Of a stretch of DNA of 64,000 nucleotides, positions 11,130 to 34,407 are shown in pieces. This DNA is from Arion vulgaris. Taxonomy: Eukaryota; Mollusca; Gastropoda; Stylommatophora; Arionidae. Where the stretch lies: positions 59,178,616 to 59,242,615 of the forward strand of contig CM036756.1 in the NCBI GenBank assembly GCA_020796225.1. Reading direction: 5' to 3'. Made by a program: the position numbers and the translations under genes. The notes under the pieces are model-generated. The model saw nothing but the letters and a program-made list of their open reading frames with translations, searched no databases and was not told where the DNA came from. Positions within the stretch are counted from its first letter, which is position 1; each line of letters opens with the position of its first letter.

Positions 11130-12330
11130 CTGACAAGGGGATTTATTTAAACAAATGTTAGAGAATCTAATCATTAATATTTCTTTGAAGCCTCAGTCGA
11201 GTTTACCACCTACTTGCGGGTCAAAGACCGTGACCTATCCTTTGACCGCTAGCAATGTAAACAATATTGTTTGAGTTATTGGGCACGTTGGGGAAACCCA
11301 GATATTTTTACGGACAACACTTATGATATAAATGATCTTAATTCTCTGATCTGTCGCATTTAATGTCTGCATTAGACGACATCGGGTTTGTTTATTACAC
11401 TAGAGTCCTTGTTCTATATCTGGATTCTCTTCCTTTATTGGGTGTGTTTATTTCTCATAAAGTTTCAGTTCGTGTTTTTAACTGTTCAACACACATAACT
11501 TCTTCTTCTTCGAACGCTCTCTATATCGACCACTTGTTAACCACTCTTTGTTATTTCTATCTCTCTCTCTCGCGCGATCGTTCTTTTTGGCCATTTTGAT
11601 CATTCTTATTCTTCTTTTGTCGTCACACTGCTACCGGGTTGTTGCCCAGTGTCGTGGTTTTCTGTTTTGTCTTGCGCTGTTCTGGTGGCTTGTGTGATTG
11701 TTATCTTTGCTCTTTCACGGGATTCTGCTACGCTATCTAACCATCTTTTCCGTGGTCTTCCTCTTGCCTTCTTTCCCGATGTTCTGTTGTAGAAGACTGT
11801 ATATTGTGGAGTTTGGATGCATTATTATTAGGTGGCCAAACCACTTCATTCTTTGTTTCTCTATTTAATTCAAGCACGGTTTTGTGCCAACTTTCTTTCT
11901 TATGCTGTTAGTGATTCTGTCTTTTCTTGTGTTGGTAACTTTTCGCAGGCAACGCATTTCACATGTAGTTATTTTTGTGACTGCGCTTTGCTCAAAGTCC
12001 ATGTTTGGCTCTGGTAACACAAAGTAGGTATAAAAATGCTGTTGATCATCTGTTGCTTAGCTGCCTGTGAATATCATTCTTATTGTGATATATAAACAGC
12101 CTTTGCCAAGAACGTATATTTACGTCACAACATTAAGCGCCATTTGGAGCTCTGGTGCTTATCCTTCCGGCGACGTGTCCGATTAAAGCCAGCGTTTACT
12201 GGGTTCGTTCTTCGTCAGTCTTGGGCTGTCCCCAGCCTACCTGAAAGGCAGCAGGTTGCTATTTTCTTTTAGGGTAGCAACCCTTAGACAACCTTCCCTC
12301 TCGGGTTGTTGAGCGTCATCTGCCCAGGAT
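11130..12330. other. No gene; one repeat block inside
   Basis: Apart from the repeat at 11610-11790 (reverse of the 9745-9960 family orientation class) and a partial K2-type end near 11500-11545 (CTTCTTCTTCTTCGAACGCT then CGACCACTTGTTAACCACTC), nothing is recognised. Short open frames at 11363-11599 and 11832-12017 have no domain. Confidence 0.5.
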
Positions 12331-12334
12331 CCCA

Positions 12335-12632
12335 GGTGTAATTTTGAAGATGAATATTTCTGTAGAAATTTTATTTTAATATTTTTAATGAATTTTGCTC
12401 AGAAAGCAACTTTGCGGATTGCTCTGATCGAATTCAACTGCAATTAGTTTTTTATATGCTCGACTTCAGCACTATGTTTTATCGTCCGTGTCCCCTATGA
12501 TTAGGAACTTGATCTCACCTACATTGAGATCAGAGATCTCTGGAAAAATATCCAGATGGTGAGGAATGAACCAGGTACCTTTAAAGTGAGAGGTGAATAC
12601 CTTATCTCCACGCCACAGAGATCCCCGCAATC
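12335..12632 (-). mobile_element. SINE-2 copy, minus strand
   Basis: The minus strand from 12632 starts GGGGATCTCTGTGGCGTGG with a B-box-like GGTTCATTCC. It continues through CTCAATGTAGGTGAGATC and the AAAATTCATT-type segment and ends at the TCTTCAAAATTACA segment. It is truncated relative to the full copy at 26018-26430. Confidence 0.75.
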
Positions 12633-12689
12633 ATAATATCATCTTCAAATGATATGGTCTAATACTCTGAGGTCTATAGCACATCACAC

Positions 12690-14215
12690 CATCATCATCA
12701 AAGTACGTATGCTTTATAGGACGTTGCTCTCTTTACAGCACATCTGAAATTCACTCTGTCTCTAGCCAGTTCACCCACTTCGTCGATGGTCATATTCATG
12801 GTTTCTTTAATATCTTGTAGCCATCTTCTTCTTGGTCTGCCTCTGCGTCCTGGGACCCTGCCCTCTGGTATTGTTCTTTCCAAGTAATCGTGACGCTTGA
12901 TGTGACCAAAGTATGTAATTTTTCAGTACAGTATGTTGTTTATCAGCCAATTCTCTTTAACATTTAGTTCCTTCAGGACATTAGTGTTCTTTCTTTTTTC
13001 TGTCAATGGTATTCGTAGGATCTTTCTGTAGCATTTAGTTTCGAAGGACTGGATTTTCGTTCTTAATTTTTGTGTAATAGTCCATGATTCACAACCATAA
13101 GCAGCCACTGGAAAAATGCATGCTCTCAATATTTTTAATTTTAATATTTTGCTGGTGCTTTGCCACATGTTCTTCATTGAGTTTAACTTATTGATTGCTA
13201 TTGCCAATATCCTTGAGATCTCTTTGGAGCAGTCACCGTTATTGTTAATTATTGAGCCCAGATATTCGTAGCTCTCTACACATTGAAATTCTTCATTGTT
13301 TATTTGGATGTTAGGTGAGCCTTTGCTTTGTCAGTTGACATGATTTTTGTTTTTGTGTATTCAAATATAGATGTTGGTCTTCACTATGTTTCTTGGTCAT
13401 CATGATTAGGTTTTCCAAATCTTTTTTGCTGGTGGATAATAATACTGTATCGTCTGCGCATCTAAGCTCTGGTAAGAATTTGCCACCTATAGTGAGAGGG
13501 TCGTAATTCACAGTTGGCATCGTCTTTTACATTCCTCATAATGTTTTCTGCATATATGTTGAATAAGTATGGTGTCAAAATAAATCCTGTCATACCCCCT
13601 TTTGAATCTCGAACCATTCAGCTATTTCACCTCCTATTTTAACGGTTGCCTGTTGTTCGTGGTATAGAGATTCTACGAGTTGTATTATGTGTGTTGGAAA
13701 ATGCATATCTTTCATGATGTTCCACATTTTCTGGTGTTGTATATGGTCGAAAGCCTTGCTATAGTCTATGAAACATGCATGCAGGTCTATGTTGTATTCT
13801 CTGCATTTCTCAATAATGAGTCTCATGCTACAAATATGGTCTCTAGCCTCTACCTCTTCTGAAACCTACTTGTGTTTCGTGTATTTCATCTTCTAATTTT
13901 TTTTCCATCCTCTTCATTATGATCTTAGTAGGATTTTGCTGGCATGACTTATAAGGGCAATAGTTATGTAGTTGGTGCATAGTTTCAGGTTTACCTTCTT
14001 TGGAATAGGTATAAATACTGATCTTTTCCATTCCTTTGGCCAGGAGGAGCTATTCCATATCTTTGTGCACAATTTATGATATACCCGAACACTGGTCTCC
14101 CCGCCATGCTTGAATCAATTCCGCTGGTATATCATCGCACCCTGGTGACTTCCCTCTCTTTAGGCATTTGATGGCCAGGCGCACTTCATCCAACATGGGC
14201 TCTGGTTCTACATCA
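12690..14215 (-). mobile_element. RTE-type LINE, reverse transcriptase to C-terminus, degenerate
   Basis: Read on the minus strand, the order is KLEDEIHETQVGFRRGRG (finger region, near 13850), HACFIDYSKAFDHIQHQKMW (motif A, near 13740), LRCADDTVLLSTSKKDLENL (motif C with the Asp pair intact, near 13450), then KILRACIFPVAAYGCESWT and SFETKCYRKILRIPLTEKR (thumb, near 13100) and RVPGRRGRPRRRWLQDIKET (C-terminus, near 12860). The domain order and FIDYSKAFD signature are those of RTE/BovB-like endonuclease-reverse transcriptases. Frameshifts and stops separate the blocks and the endonuclease is absent, so it is a 5'-truncated dead copy. Confidence 0.8.
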
Positions 14216-14364
14216 CACTACTAAACCATTATATCACTACCAGGTACGTAGTCAGTATTCGTTCTGTAGCCAAGTATTCATGTATAACGTTATATCTGTC
14301 TGAAAGATTAGTATCGGTAGCTGGAATATAGGATGATTAGAAAGTATTTCATAAGTAGTGATTA

Positions 14365-14843
14365 GGGGATTCGGTAGTGTGGGGATCATGAAGCTATTTT
14401 CGTTGTTTTCATATTAATGTAAAATTTGTGTAACCATTTTGAAAGATTATGACTTTGAATAGTAGAAGAAAATTAGTTTTAAAAAAATGTCAAAGCGTTG
14501 CCTTGGAAACAATACAAACTGGCCACCAAAAACAAAATTTTAAATCCCTAAGGCTCTGAATCTAATGAATGTAAATTAATTCTGTTTTCACTCTAAGGTG
14601 CACAATTGTAATATCTAAAATATTACACATGATTTTTAGGATATATTAAATATTTATTTTTTTATAAATTTTTGGGTAAAAATTCCATCAAAATTCGGTC
14701 AAAAAAATCTGCTTGGGGAGGGGTGTTTGACATATTTTTTTAACTTTTTTCCTACTCTTTTAAGTCATAATATCTCAAAATTACAATACACCTTCTACAT
14801 TAATATGAAAGCAACGAAAAAGTTTCCAGACCAGAATCCCCCC
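14365..14843. mobile_element. MITE with about 60-base inverted ends and TTA flanks
   Basis: The left end reads GGGGATTCGGTAGTG and then TTTTCGTTGTTTTCATATTA. The right end, reversed, reads GGGGGGATTCTGGTCTGG and then TTTTTCGTTGCTTTCATATT. TTA lies immediately outside both ends (14362-14364 and 14844-14846), which fits the 3-base duplications of PIF/Harbinger elements. No transposase frame is present. The superfamily is inference. Confidence 0.65.
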
Positions 14844-14989
14844 TTAAGTGTTATTGTTAACTGAACTGATGTGGTACTCCAGGCAGACTCATAGGTGACC
14901 AGTCTCCCAGCAGATATCGATGTATTATTAACAGCCATTATAATAGGTTACGACTATACATTTTTTACCAAGTATTTAAAATTCAGAAA

Positions 14990-15160
14990 GAAATGACGAC
15001 TTAGGTACAACCTGAGACAACTTTGCGAGACAGGCAAGAAATATCAGACTCAATTCCATGGAAGAGATTGAGCGAGTTGCCCAGGACGGAGCGGTATGGA
15101 GAAATTACTTGCAGACCTTACGTAACGTATCACGGTACCAAAGGAGAATATATATATTTT
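14990..15160 (+). mobile_element. LINE 3' end (family B)
   Basis: CTTTGCGAGACAGGCAAGAA, CCATGGAAGAGATTGAGCG, TTGCCCAGGACGGAGCGG and GGAGAAATTACTTGCAG are the degenerate last codons of the family B LINE, followed by a degraded tail near CGGTACCAAAGGAGAA. Confidence 0.65.
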
Positions 15161-15944
15161 AACCCTCTTATATTAATAAACAACATTACATTTTACTAGC
15201 TAAATCATGTCATTCTAAAGAAATTGTGAAAATCGTGTCATATCCTTTACAGGACTTAGCCATCAACAACAGTAAACGAGTCGTCGATTTTTCTAGACAT
15301 TACTTATACATTCAGTAGTTTGCCATTGCTTTCTGAACAGTGGTGTCTATTTTTATTATTCGTAAAATTTCAAGGGAACTAATTTGCTTCCAAACTTGCC
15401 CTCCAAAGTTTGAACCAGGTACGCAGGTTGTGATCGAGCTCACTAACACTTAAGGTACAGACACTTACGTCAAAGAAATAGTACATGTAGTAAATACAGC
15501 AATCAAAAGTAAAGACATTAATATGAATAGAGAAAAAAAACAGTTGAAACATCAATTAGTCAGGCCTTCAATTATGAAATAACAAACACAAAAGGAACAA
15601 AGAAAAAAAAGAACTAAAACATTTAATTAGATTAGAGAATAGCAGGCAGACCTGAATAGGTCAAATATACATTTTATTGGATAAATTGTCAAAATATTGA
15701 GCAAAGACAAAGAAATGCAATATTTTAGTCCCATTTTAAATCAAACTGAATGTTTTAACCTTCTTGCTCATTTTAACATTTAATGACTGTTACCAGAGCT
15801 AAAGAAAAATATAATATTCCTAGCAGGCTTAAAATGTAATAAGGATGCAAATTTTATGATATACAGATCAAGGAATTTGATGATATACATCAGGCATGTG
15901 CAATATCTTAACGTGAAATGGGGACGAAGTCAGGAGAAGTGATG

Positions 15945-16235
15945 AAATCTGAGAAATGTCTGGTCAACTACTAGTAACAACTGTTATAAGAAGGAGAAGA
16001 TATATTGGGTATTCTCAGAGAAAAAATGATCAAAGAATACCAAAGCAGGCATTAAAGTGGGAGTCAAAGAAAGAGAGGACGCCCTAGAGAGACCCTGAAA
16101 CAAACTTTACAGAGAGGCAAGAAATATTTGACTCAATTTCAGGGAAGAGATTGAGCGAATTGCCCAGGACAGAGCGGTAAGGAGAAATTACTTGTAGGCC
16201 CTATGTAACGTATAAAGGTACAAGAGGAAAATATA
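15945..16235 (+). mobile_element. LINE 3' end (family B)
   Basis: Starts with ATGTCTGGTCAACTACTAG and runs through GAAGGAGAAGATATATTGGG, AAAGCAGGCATTAAAGTGG and GAGAGACCCTGAAACAAAC to GGTACAAGAGGAAAATAT. Same segment of the family B LINE as at 9020-9325, with its own frameshifts. Confidence 0.7.
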
Positions 16236-16406
16236 TATGTACAATATCTGTTTTATTGTTGTGTACTCAGGTCACCAATGGTGTAAAACAAGGCTGCATG
16301 TTGGCCCTAACGATCTCAGAATGGTGTTTATGGCCATGATCAATAGATGCTTTTCAGATGCGGGATAGTGTTCGATAAATTAAACACAGGACAGATGACA
16401 AACTAT

Positions 16407-16654
16407 GGGAGTCTCTGTGGCTAAGTCCTTTGCCTTGTGAGTTGAAGGTCGTGAGTTCGAGTCCGGACCGCACCATTCTGTTCACAAGTGCATTTTTGTC
16501 CAGAGATCCCTAGGATTATTGCTGGAGCTACAGAGTTCGTGCTTTGTGCAATACTCTCGGCAGGTGGTGTGCCAGTTCTGCGGAGAGGGACCGAGTTGAA
16601 TGGGGTAAAACCCAGTGCAATGAAGTCAATCCTTCGACCTTTAAACCCTTTTAA
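16407..16654 (+). mobile_element. tRNA-derived SINE-1 with 9-base target-site duplication
   Basis: The head reads GGGAGTCTCTGTGGCTAAG (A-box region) and then GTGAGTTCGAGTCCGGACC (B-box region), like a tRNA. The body includes CCCTAGGATTATTGCTGG and GTGCAATACTCTCGGCAGG. The tail is CCTTTAAACCCTTTTAAA. ACAAACTAT flanks it at 16398-16406 and 16655-16663. A second copy is at 55730-55972. The open frame 16488-16748 runs through it by chance. Confidence 0.9.
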
Positions 16655-17494
16655 ACAAACTATTCAATCTCAGGTAGCTACCGGTCTTCCCCACAGTGAC
16701 GAACACATCCATTTCGAACTTATGATCATGTCTCACTGCTGGTTCTAAAACAGATATGCAGACCAGCATCTATATATATTCTTGTCATGTCCCGTTTGAT
16801 GCATAAGGCTTCCACAAGAGATTGTTGCTATTCTGTTGCAGACCATAACACCAGTCGTTCTCCACTTAATTTCATCTCTTCTGTCCTGTTCAGCTCTATA
16901 ATTTAGGATCCTACCTATCTGACCTTATCTTCTGCTGATTTCACCATGTATTCTGTAGCATTCCCCCTCCTCTCTACATCTGTGGGTTCCAGTCAAGTAC
17001 ATGTCTAGTATTGTTGTGCGATTATTTCCTGGGAGCGTGCCCACTCCATCACTACTTTCTTGAATCGGTATTGGTGATCAGTACCTTTACATTTGATGAT
17101 CAGTCCCTTAACATTTGGTGTTTAGTCTTGAAATAAAAATAGACTACACAAACCTGACATAAACCATAAATATAAAAAAAAAAAACAATTTAGGAAAAAT
17201 GTTTGCTTCTAAATTTAGTGAAATCAGAAGATAGTGAACAATCATTATCACAGGAGGGTTACAGTTCCAGTCTAACAAGGACTTGCATACATCAGCAACA
17301 TACATGATCAACATGTTTTGTTTGGGACATCTTTTCTTTATTTCTTGGTTATCAGTTGTGTTATCTGTGGTACAGCCTAGAAGAAATAGAAACACTGCAT
17401 GAGATAATCATTCATGATAATAAAAACAGCAAATGTGTATTAGGTCACAAGGCGTTCATCAAGAACATACTTTTTTTTTTTAATCAAGGGAGGG

Positions 17495-17930
17495 AGTCAG
17501 ATTTGTAGCTAAAAATATGGTCAATAAAACTAAGTTCTGTGTTCAAGCTAAGCACCCTTGACAGTTAAAAAAAAAAAGAACCATTGGCAGTTAAAAAAAA
17601 GCACCCTTGGCAGTTAAAAAAAGCACCCTTGGCAGTTAAAAAATAAAAGAACCATTGGCAGTTAAAAAAAAGAACCCTTGGCAGTTAAAAAAAGCACCCT
17701 TGGCAGTTAAAAAAAAAGAACCCTTGGCAGTTAAAAAAAACACTTGGCAGTTAGAAAAAGAACCATTGCCAGTTAAAGAAGAACCCTTGGCGAAATATAG
17801 CTCTTGGCAGTTAAAAATAAAAAGACAAGAGTAGGTTGCAATGCTAATGTCTGGGTAAAATTAATTTTGAAAATTATTTAAATAAATATTTCTACATCTT
17901 CAAAATGGCATTCTAACAACCTTCTAACTT
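17495..17930 (+). mobile_element. SINE-2 copy with internally expanded CCTTGGCAGTTAAAA unit
   Basis: The left part (GTTCTGTGTTCAAGCTAAGC) and right part (GGGTAAAATTAATTTTGAAA, TTCTACATCTTCAAAATGG) match the SINE-2 body at 26180-26330. Between them the single AAGAACCCTTGGCAGTTCAA segment of SINE-2 is repeated about 12 times (17560-17825), with variants CACCC, ACCC, ACCA and variable A-runs. Confidence 0.75.
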
Positions 17931-18076
17931 CATCATAGCTCACACTTGTATCAAACTAAGGTTGGTCCTCTCCCCATCACCATTAATCAATATATAGGTC
18001 TCTTCCCTGTCAATGATATTAAATTCCCTCCATGACAAGATTCTAACAGGCTATTCTAATCTGCAATTAAAAGTCA

Positions 18077-30255
<12,179 letters not shown>

Positions 30256-30897
30256 TGTTGAAACTTCTAAAATATTACGGATTAAAGGTCGTTCTGTCTC
30301 GAAGTTGCAGTTATAAAACTAGAACGAAGGGACATCACTTCAAAATTGTTGTTGTAGTAAACCAAGTAGTCTATAGTTTCTATGTTATCATCACTAAGTG
30401 CCGTGCCGGAATGTGGTCAATTTTGTCAATATTACCGACTATAGGTATTATATGTTGACTTTTCTCCGTGCCATGAAGTTATGCTATCTAGTAACCTTCT
30501 TTCTAGTGACTGTCTCTCATGGATTGCACATACTGACACAATGAAATAAAACGATTCTCTGCAAGGAGTTCATTCTTGTTTTCAGGCTTGTTGGCGGCCT
30601 GCAGGCTCTGAGGTTGATACACGATCTTCAATCCCCAACAAACAAACAAACTGACATAATGTGTTCTAAACCGAACGGCCTTTTCATAACATGACCAAAC
30701 AGTGATTATTGTCTCTTTCTTATGTTGAACTCGAAATTTTCTTTCTCGTTTATTACTTTTGAAACACCAACTATTGGCTTGTGCATTTTTCTCTACAAGC
30801 ATAATGCATGTCACCCGCTACCATTTTTTGTAATCGCCCACAAATTGCTTCTTTACTTTAGGACTAACATTAATTGTGCTTTAGCATTACTCCTGTA

Positions 30898-31568
30898 GTT
30901 CGTTCCAAAATTCGTGATCATATTAAGGTTTAATTTGTACGAATTTGTACGTTGAGAGAATTCGCAGACGTAATTTCAATTTATGTAGTGTAACCACATC
31001 ATTGGCATTAAACATTTTATGAATCTCTCTCACAATAACATTTTTATCGAAATCGTCAGTTTTCCGTTTCCGGCCTTTTCTGTGTTCCTTACGTTCATCA
31101 CTACAGTCCTGTTCTATCCAACGGCAAAATGACATTCTACTTATACCAAGAGCATGTTGTGTTCTCCTCTTCGGGTCTTGTAAGTTGTGATACAAACCAC
31201 CACGTCTGGCTTCTCTGCAGAAGTAGTTATACAGTTGTGCAGTCACCTTCTGCATGGTAGTGAATTTACACTTCAAACTCATTTCTAATACTGATAATAA
31301 AATAGTACCTTCCGCTTCAAGTAATGCAAATAAATGGTTTGTGACACGCCAATGACAATCTTTCACATACAGTGTGAAATGATTAATTTCACTGGATTCC
31401 CGATTTTAACTACTGCTGAATTGCACGTGGAGCGCACATTGGCATCTTGACGTCAATACTTAACTTTCGTACCGTTAACATTCTAAAATCATATAAAAAT
31501 CAAGAATTTCTGCCAAGTGGATGATTTGATATCGGTCGGTAAAGATGATCACGAATTTTGGAACGCAC
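30898..31568 (-). mobile_element. Tc1/IS630-type DNA element with only the transposase N-terminus
   Basis: The inverted ends are GTTCGTTCCAAAATTCGTGA (30898) and, reversed, GTGCGTTCCAAAATTCGTGA (31568), each next to a TA. One minus-strand frame of 147 residues (31366-30923) has TAQLYNYFCREARRGGLYHN, RTQHALGISRMSFCRWIEQD and KRKTDDFDKNVIVREIHKMF. This resembles the helix-turn-helix part of IS630/Tc1-group transposases. The catalytic DDE/D part is absent, and the element is only 671 bases, so it is an internal-deletion derivative that cannot move itself. It lies upstream of ETFA exon 1. Confidence 0.75.
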
Positions 31569-31959
31569 TATAATTTCATATTAAAAGCTAGCATACAATA
31601 CCAGAAGTCAGGTCCAAATGACCATCCCCCTCCCTTTCCTAATCCCTACTTTAAAAAAAAAAAAGATAGGACCATATATGGGTGAGGGTGGTTGTTTGTA
31701 ATATCATAGTAACTTTAAACACTAAGAGATATTAACACTTTTTATATCAACAGACTTGCATTGAACAGTGGCGAGACTTAGATTAACAAGGCTTAACCTT
31801 AGACAAAAGAAGAAATCACACATACCTATCAGAGCTGTGATTTGAATTGAGTTTCACACTCTCTACTAACTGGAATTGAGAAATGTCCTCAATTATTGCT
31901 CTTTCTAAACCACTAAGACATTTTATTGGACCAAAATATTTTAGATTCTGAGATGTTTA

Positions 31960-32310
31960 TGAGCTTATGTACCTCAATGTTCAGGTCTTGTAGGATGTTA
32001 TTATTTTTTCAACTTCTCTGTTCATGAAACTCTTAAGAATTGTTCTGTAGCACTTTACTTCAAAACATTTTACTTAGTTTTTTTCGATCCAGAAGCACTT
32101 GAGCTTTTCAGCTCTTCGCTCGGTGCCATGGACATCGTAAATCTGGGAAATCTGTGGCTTTTTCTGCTATTCCGTGGAATTGAACCCGCACACACAGAGG
32201 GATAGTCACCCGTAGTCACGCGCTACGAACACGCTGGGCAGACGGGCAACTTACTTCTTTAATGCTTGTCTTATGCTCCAGGATTCACATTCCTGTTTTG
32301 TCACAGGAAC
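31960..32310 (-). mobile_element. RTE-type LINE thumb fragment, minus strand, split by SINE-3
   Basis: TACCTCAATGTTCAGGTC, CTCTTAAGAATTGTTCTGTA and, after the SINE, CTTATGCTCCAGGATTCACA parallel 13000-13110 of the LINE at 12690-14215 (the ESWT and CYRKILRI region). Highly degraded. Confidence 0.5.
32079..32226 (-). mobile_element. SINE-3 copy, minus strand
   Basis: The reverse complement of the SINE-3 sequence: a tail at TTTTTTTCGATCCAG, then GAAGCACTTGAGC, GGTGCCATGGACATCG and GTCACGCGCTACGAACACG. A B-box-like GGTTCAATTCC is readable on the minus strand. The target-site duplication is not clear. Confidence 0.75.
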
Positions 32311-32549
32311 AATGGATATTCTCAGATCCTTTTGTTTATTTGTTTGTGTTATATCATAGGTTCTTCATACTAATTCTTCAGTATATTGATGGTAATTTTG
32401 GATTTACATTTAGTTTTGCTATGTACATAATTTTAGTTCTCTTAGTATTCAGAAACAGGTTCCACCACTGCATTCTACAAAAATGTACAAATAAATTTGT
32501 TCAGGTATTCCGTCATTTTAATATTCCAAAATTCAACAATTTATATTAG

Positions 32550-33245
32550 AGGATAAATATAATGGCAGGAAATCCGATAGAGAAGTCGCACTTCACTAGT
32601 TAACACTGGCCATAAAAGTACTGATGGTACGAGGACTCAAGGCAAGTGTTTCGTGGACAACAGGTTTCCTGTAATGATCACACTTGAAGGACTTAAAGTA
32701 CCTCTGAAGACGGCGAAGGCTCTATGTTGAGGGAACCAGTCAAATGGTATGCAGGCCTCACGCAAAACTCAGCCAGAAACGCAATACCAGGCGTCATGAC
32801 TTCTGCCTGAATTGACAGCGGGTGAACAAAACAAATAAACGGGGATAAATATGACTGGTCACTGAGACCAAAGGCAGAATAAGTGACACAATATTAGGTT
32901 TTTCATTGATGTATTGAAAAAACAGAACCAAAACACAATTTTAAGACATAATTCAAAATAATAATAATAATAAATGACAATCTTAAATAAGTTCACATTT
33001 ATAAGTTAATCTGCACAAATTTTTTAAGTTTTCAACAAAAACAACAGTCATTAGAACATTACATAGAAATTATTGACTAGAAAATCTGTTTAAAATGTAC
33101 TCCAATTTTTATAATTTCAATGTAAATATTAATTGATAGTAAATAATGAACTCTTCATTTACTAATTTGTAATAGGGAAGACTGCATGAAACTATATCTC
33201 TTTCACTCCCATTCTTTTGTGCCTTTTTAAATCTCAGTTGGGGAG
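32550..33245. other. No feature recognised
   Basis: AT-rich intergenic sequence between ETFA and the D-serine dehydratase-like gene. I see no exon, repeat family member or inverted ends. Confidence 0.5.
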
Positions 33246-33440
33246 CATAAGCCCATAACCAACTCCTGCCAAGTTAGACTTGTTCAGGGTTGGTTGGATT
33301 TAGTAGGTTTTAGTAGGATTTAGTAAGTTTTCTACCGGATAGAGTAGCCAGTCCCAAGCCAAACCCTTCCTTAGTGGCCTCTTACGACATGCCCTTGTAG
33401 GTCGCAATGTTACTATTCTTTGTTTCCCTTGTGGGTAAAA
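33246..33440 (-). repeat. Interspersed repeat, family K2, minus strand
   Basis: GGCCTCTTACGACATGCCCT, TGTAGGTCGCAATGTTACTA and TTCTTTGTTTCCCTTGTGGG are the reversed family core. Confidence 0.6.
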
Positions 33441-33789
33441 TATCAAAGTGTGAACAAAGAGTTGAACCAACAGATTCCACAGAAGGCTACTCTTCAAATC
33501 TTGGATTTCTGAGCAAGAGAAACTGATCAAGAAGACAAATTTATTCCATAAAAGCGTTCACCTAAAGTATATAGATGAAAGGTCACTCAAATGCATATAA
33601 TACTGTATGGTTTTGAAATGTTTAAGATCTCACAATAATATGCCTTAAAATTTGAAAGCAAGGGTGATATCTTTATTTCTTGCTAACTTTCACTACGTAA
33701 TTCAATGACCAAGATATCCACCCAGGTACAGTTATATTGAGTACAAGAATACCAATGACAGAGTAACTCCTTGTATCTTTTCATTACAA

Positions 33790-33985
33790 AGTCAGCATCA
33801 GTTGACTGCTAAAACAACTCCTAAAACCAGCACTCTAATTACTTGACAACTAAAACAACTCTCAATACCAAAACCCTAATTACTTGATAACTAAAATAGT
33901 TCCCAAAACCAGTACTGTAATTGCATGACTACCAAGATAACTTCCAGTACCAGCATTAGAAGCCATTTCTTGTATCACTTGACTA
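33790..33985. repeat. Imperfect tandem repeat, about 52-base unit
   Basis: Four diverged units built on ACTAAAACAACTCCTAAAAC, CAGCACTCTAATTACTTGA, downstream of the D-serine dehydratase-like gene's stop codon. Confidence 0.6.
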
Positions 33986-34006
33986 AAGAGAGAAACGATT
34001 CTTAAA

Positions 34007-34012
34007 TTTATT
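34007..34012 (-). terminator. Candidate polyadenylation signal of the D-serine dehydratase-like gene
   Basis: AATAAA on the minus strand about 310 bases after the stop codon. One of several possible in AT-rich sequence, so tentative. Confidence 0.3.
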
Positions 34013-34320
34013 ACTTAAATTATCCATATAGTTGAAAATATATATATTAAAATTGTACATTCTAGAGACATATATATAAAGGAAGACTGTTGTAAAACTA
34101 TGTAGCAAAGGTGAAACATGTAAAAACAAAATACTGTAGTTTTACAAAATCCAATAACAATACACAGTAACATTTCAACCACACTTTGCTTTTACATGTT
34201 TCGCCTATTTTCATTGACAGAAAAGTATGTGATAGTTTCATCACAACCTTCACAATCGTTATCCTAATCAGAGCTTCTTTAAGGGAGTCCTTTAGCTTCA
34301 TGGGAGCTCTAAAGTAATCA

Positions 34321-34407
34321 CTATTCTCTGACAGGTTTCCAGGTTGCGATTATATCATTTCCAAAGTGGACATAGTAGACAGAGTGCATGCAAGCAGCCG
34401 AGTTTGC
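34321..34407 (-). CDS. D-serine dehydratase-like exon 8 and stop
   Basis: ANSAACMHSVYYVHFGNDII then ATWKPVRE and TAG. Acceptor CTTTTAG. MHSVYYVHF is the family C-terminal signature. Asn at the second position replaces the zinc-ligand Cys. Confidence 0.93.
   Translation of the reverse strand, partial: ANSAACMHSVYYVHFGNDIIATWKPVRE

Noticed and set aside
9745..11790. A long direct duplication linking 9745-9960 and 11610-11790
   Set aside because: The sequence between is unrelated and a third copy exists at 27175, so it is a dispersed repeat, not a segmental duplication.
16412..16480. A tRNA gene
   Set aside because: The A- and B-box-like head belongs to SINE-1, with a body, tail and target-site duplication; no intact cloverleaf is expected.
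32079..32226. A target-site duplication around the minus-strand SINE-3 copy
   Set aside because: Only a weak ACTTA match could be found on both sides, not enough to claim.
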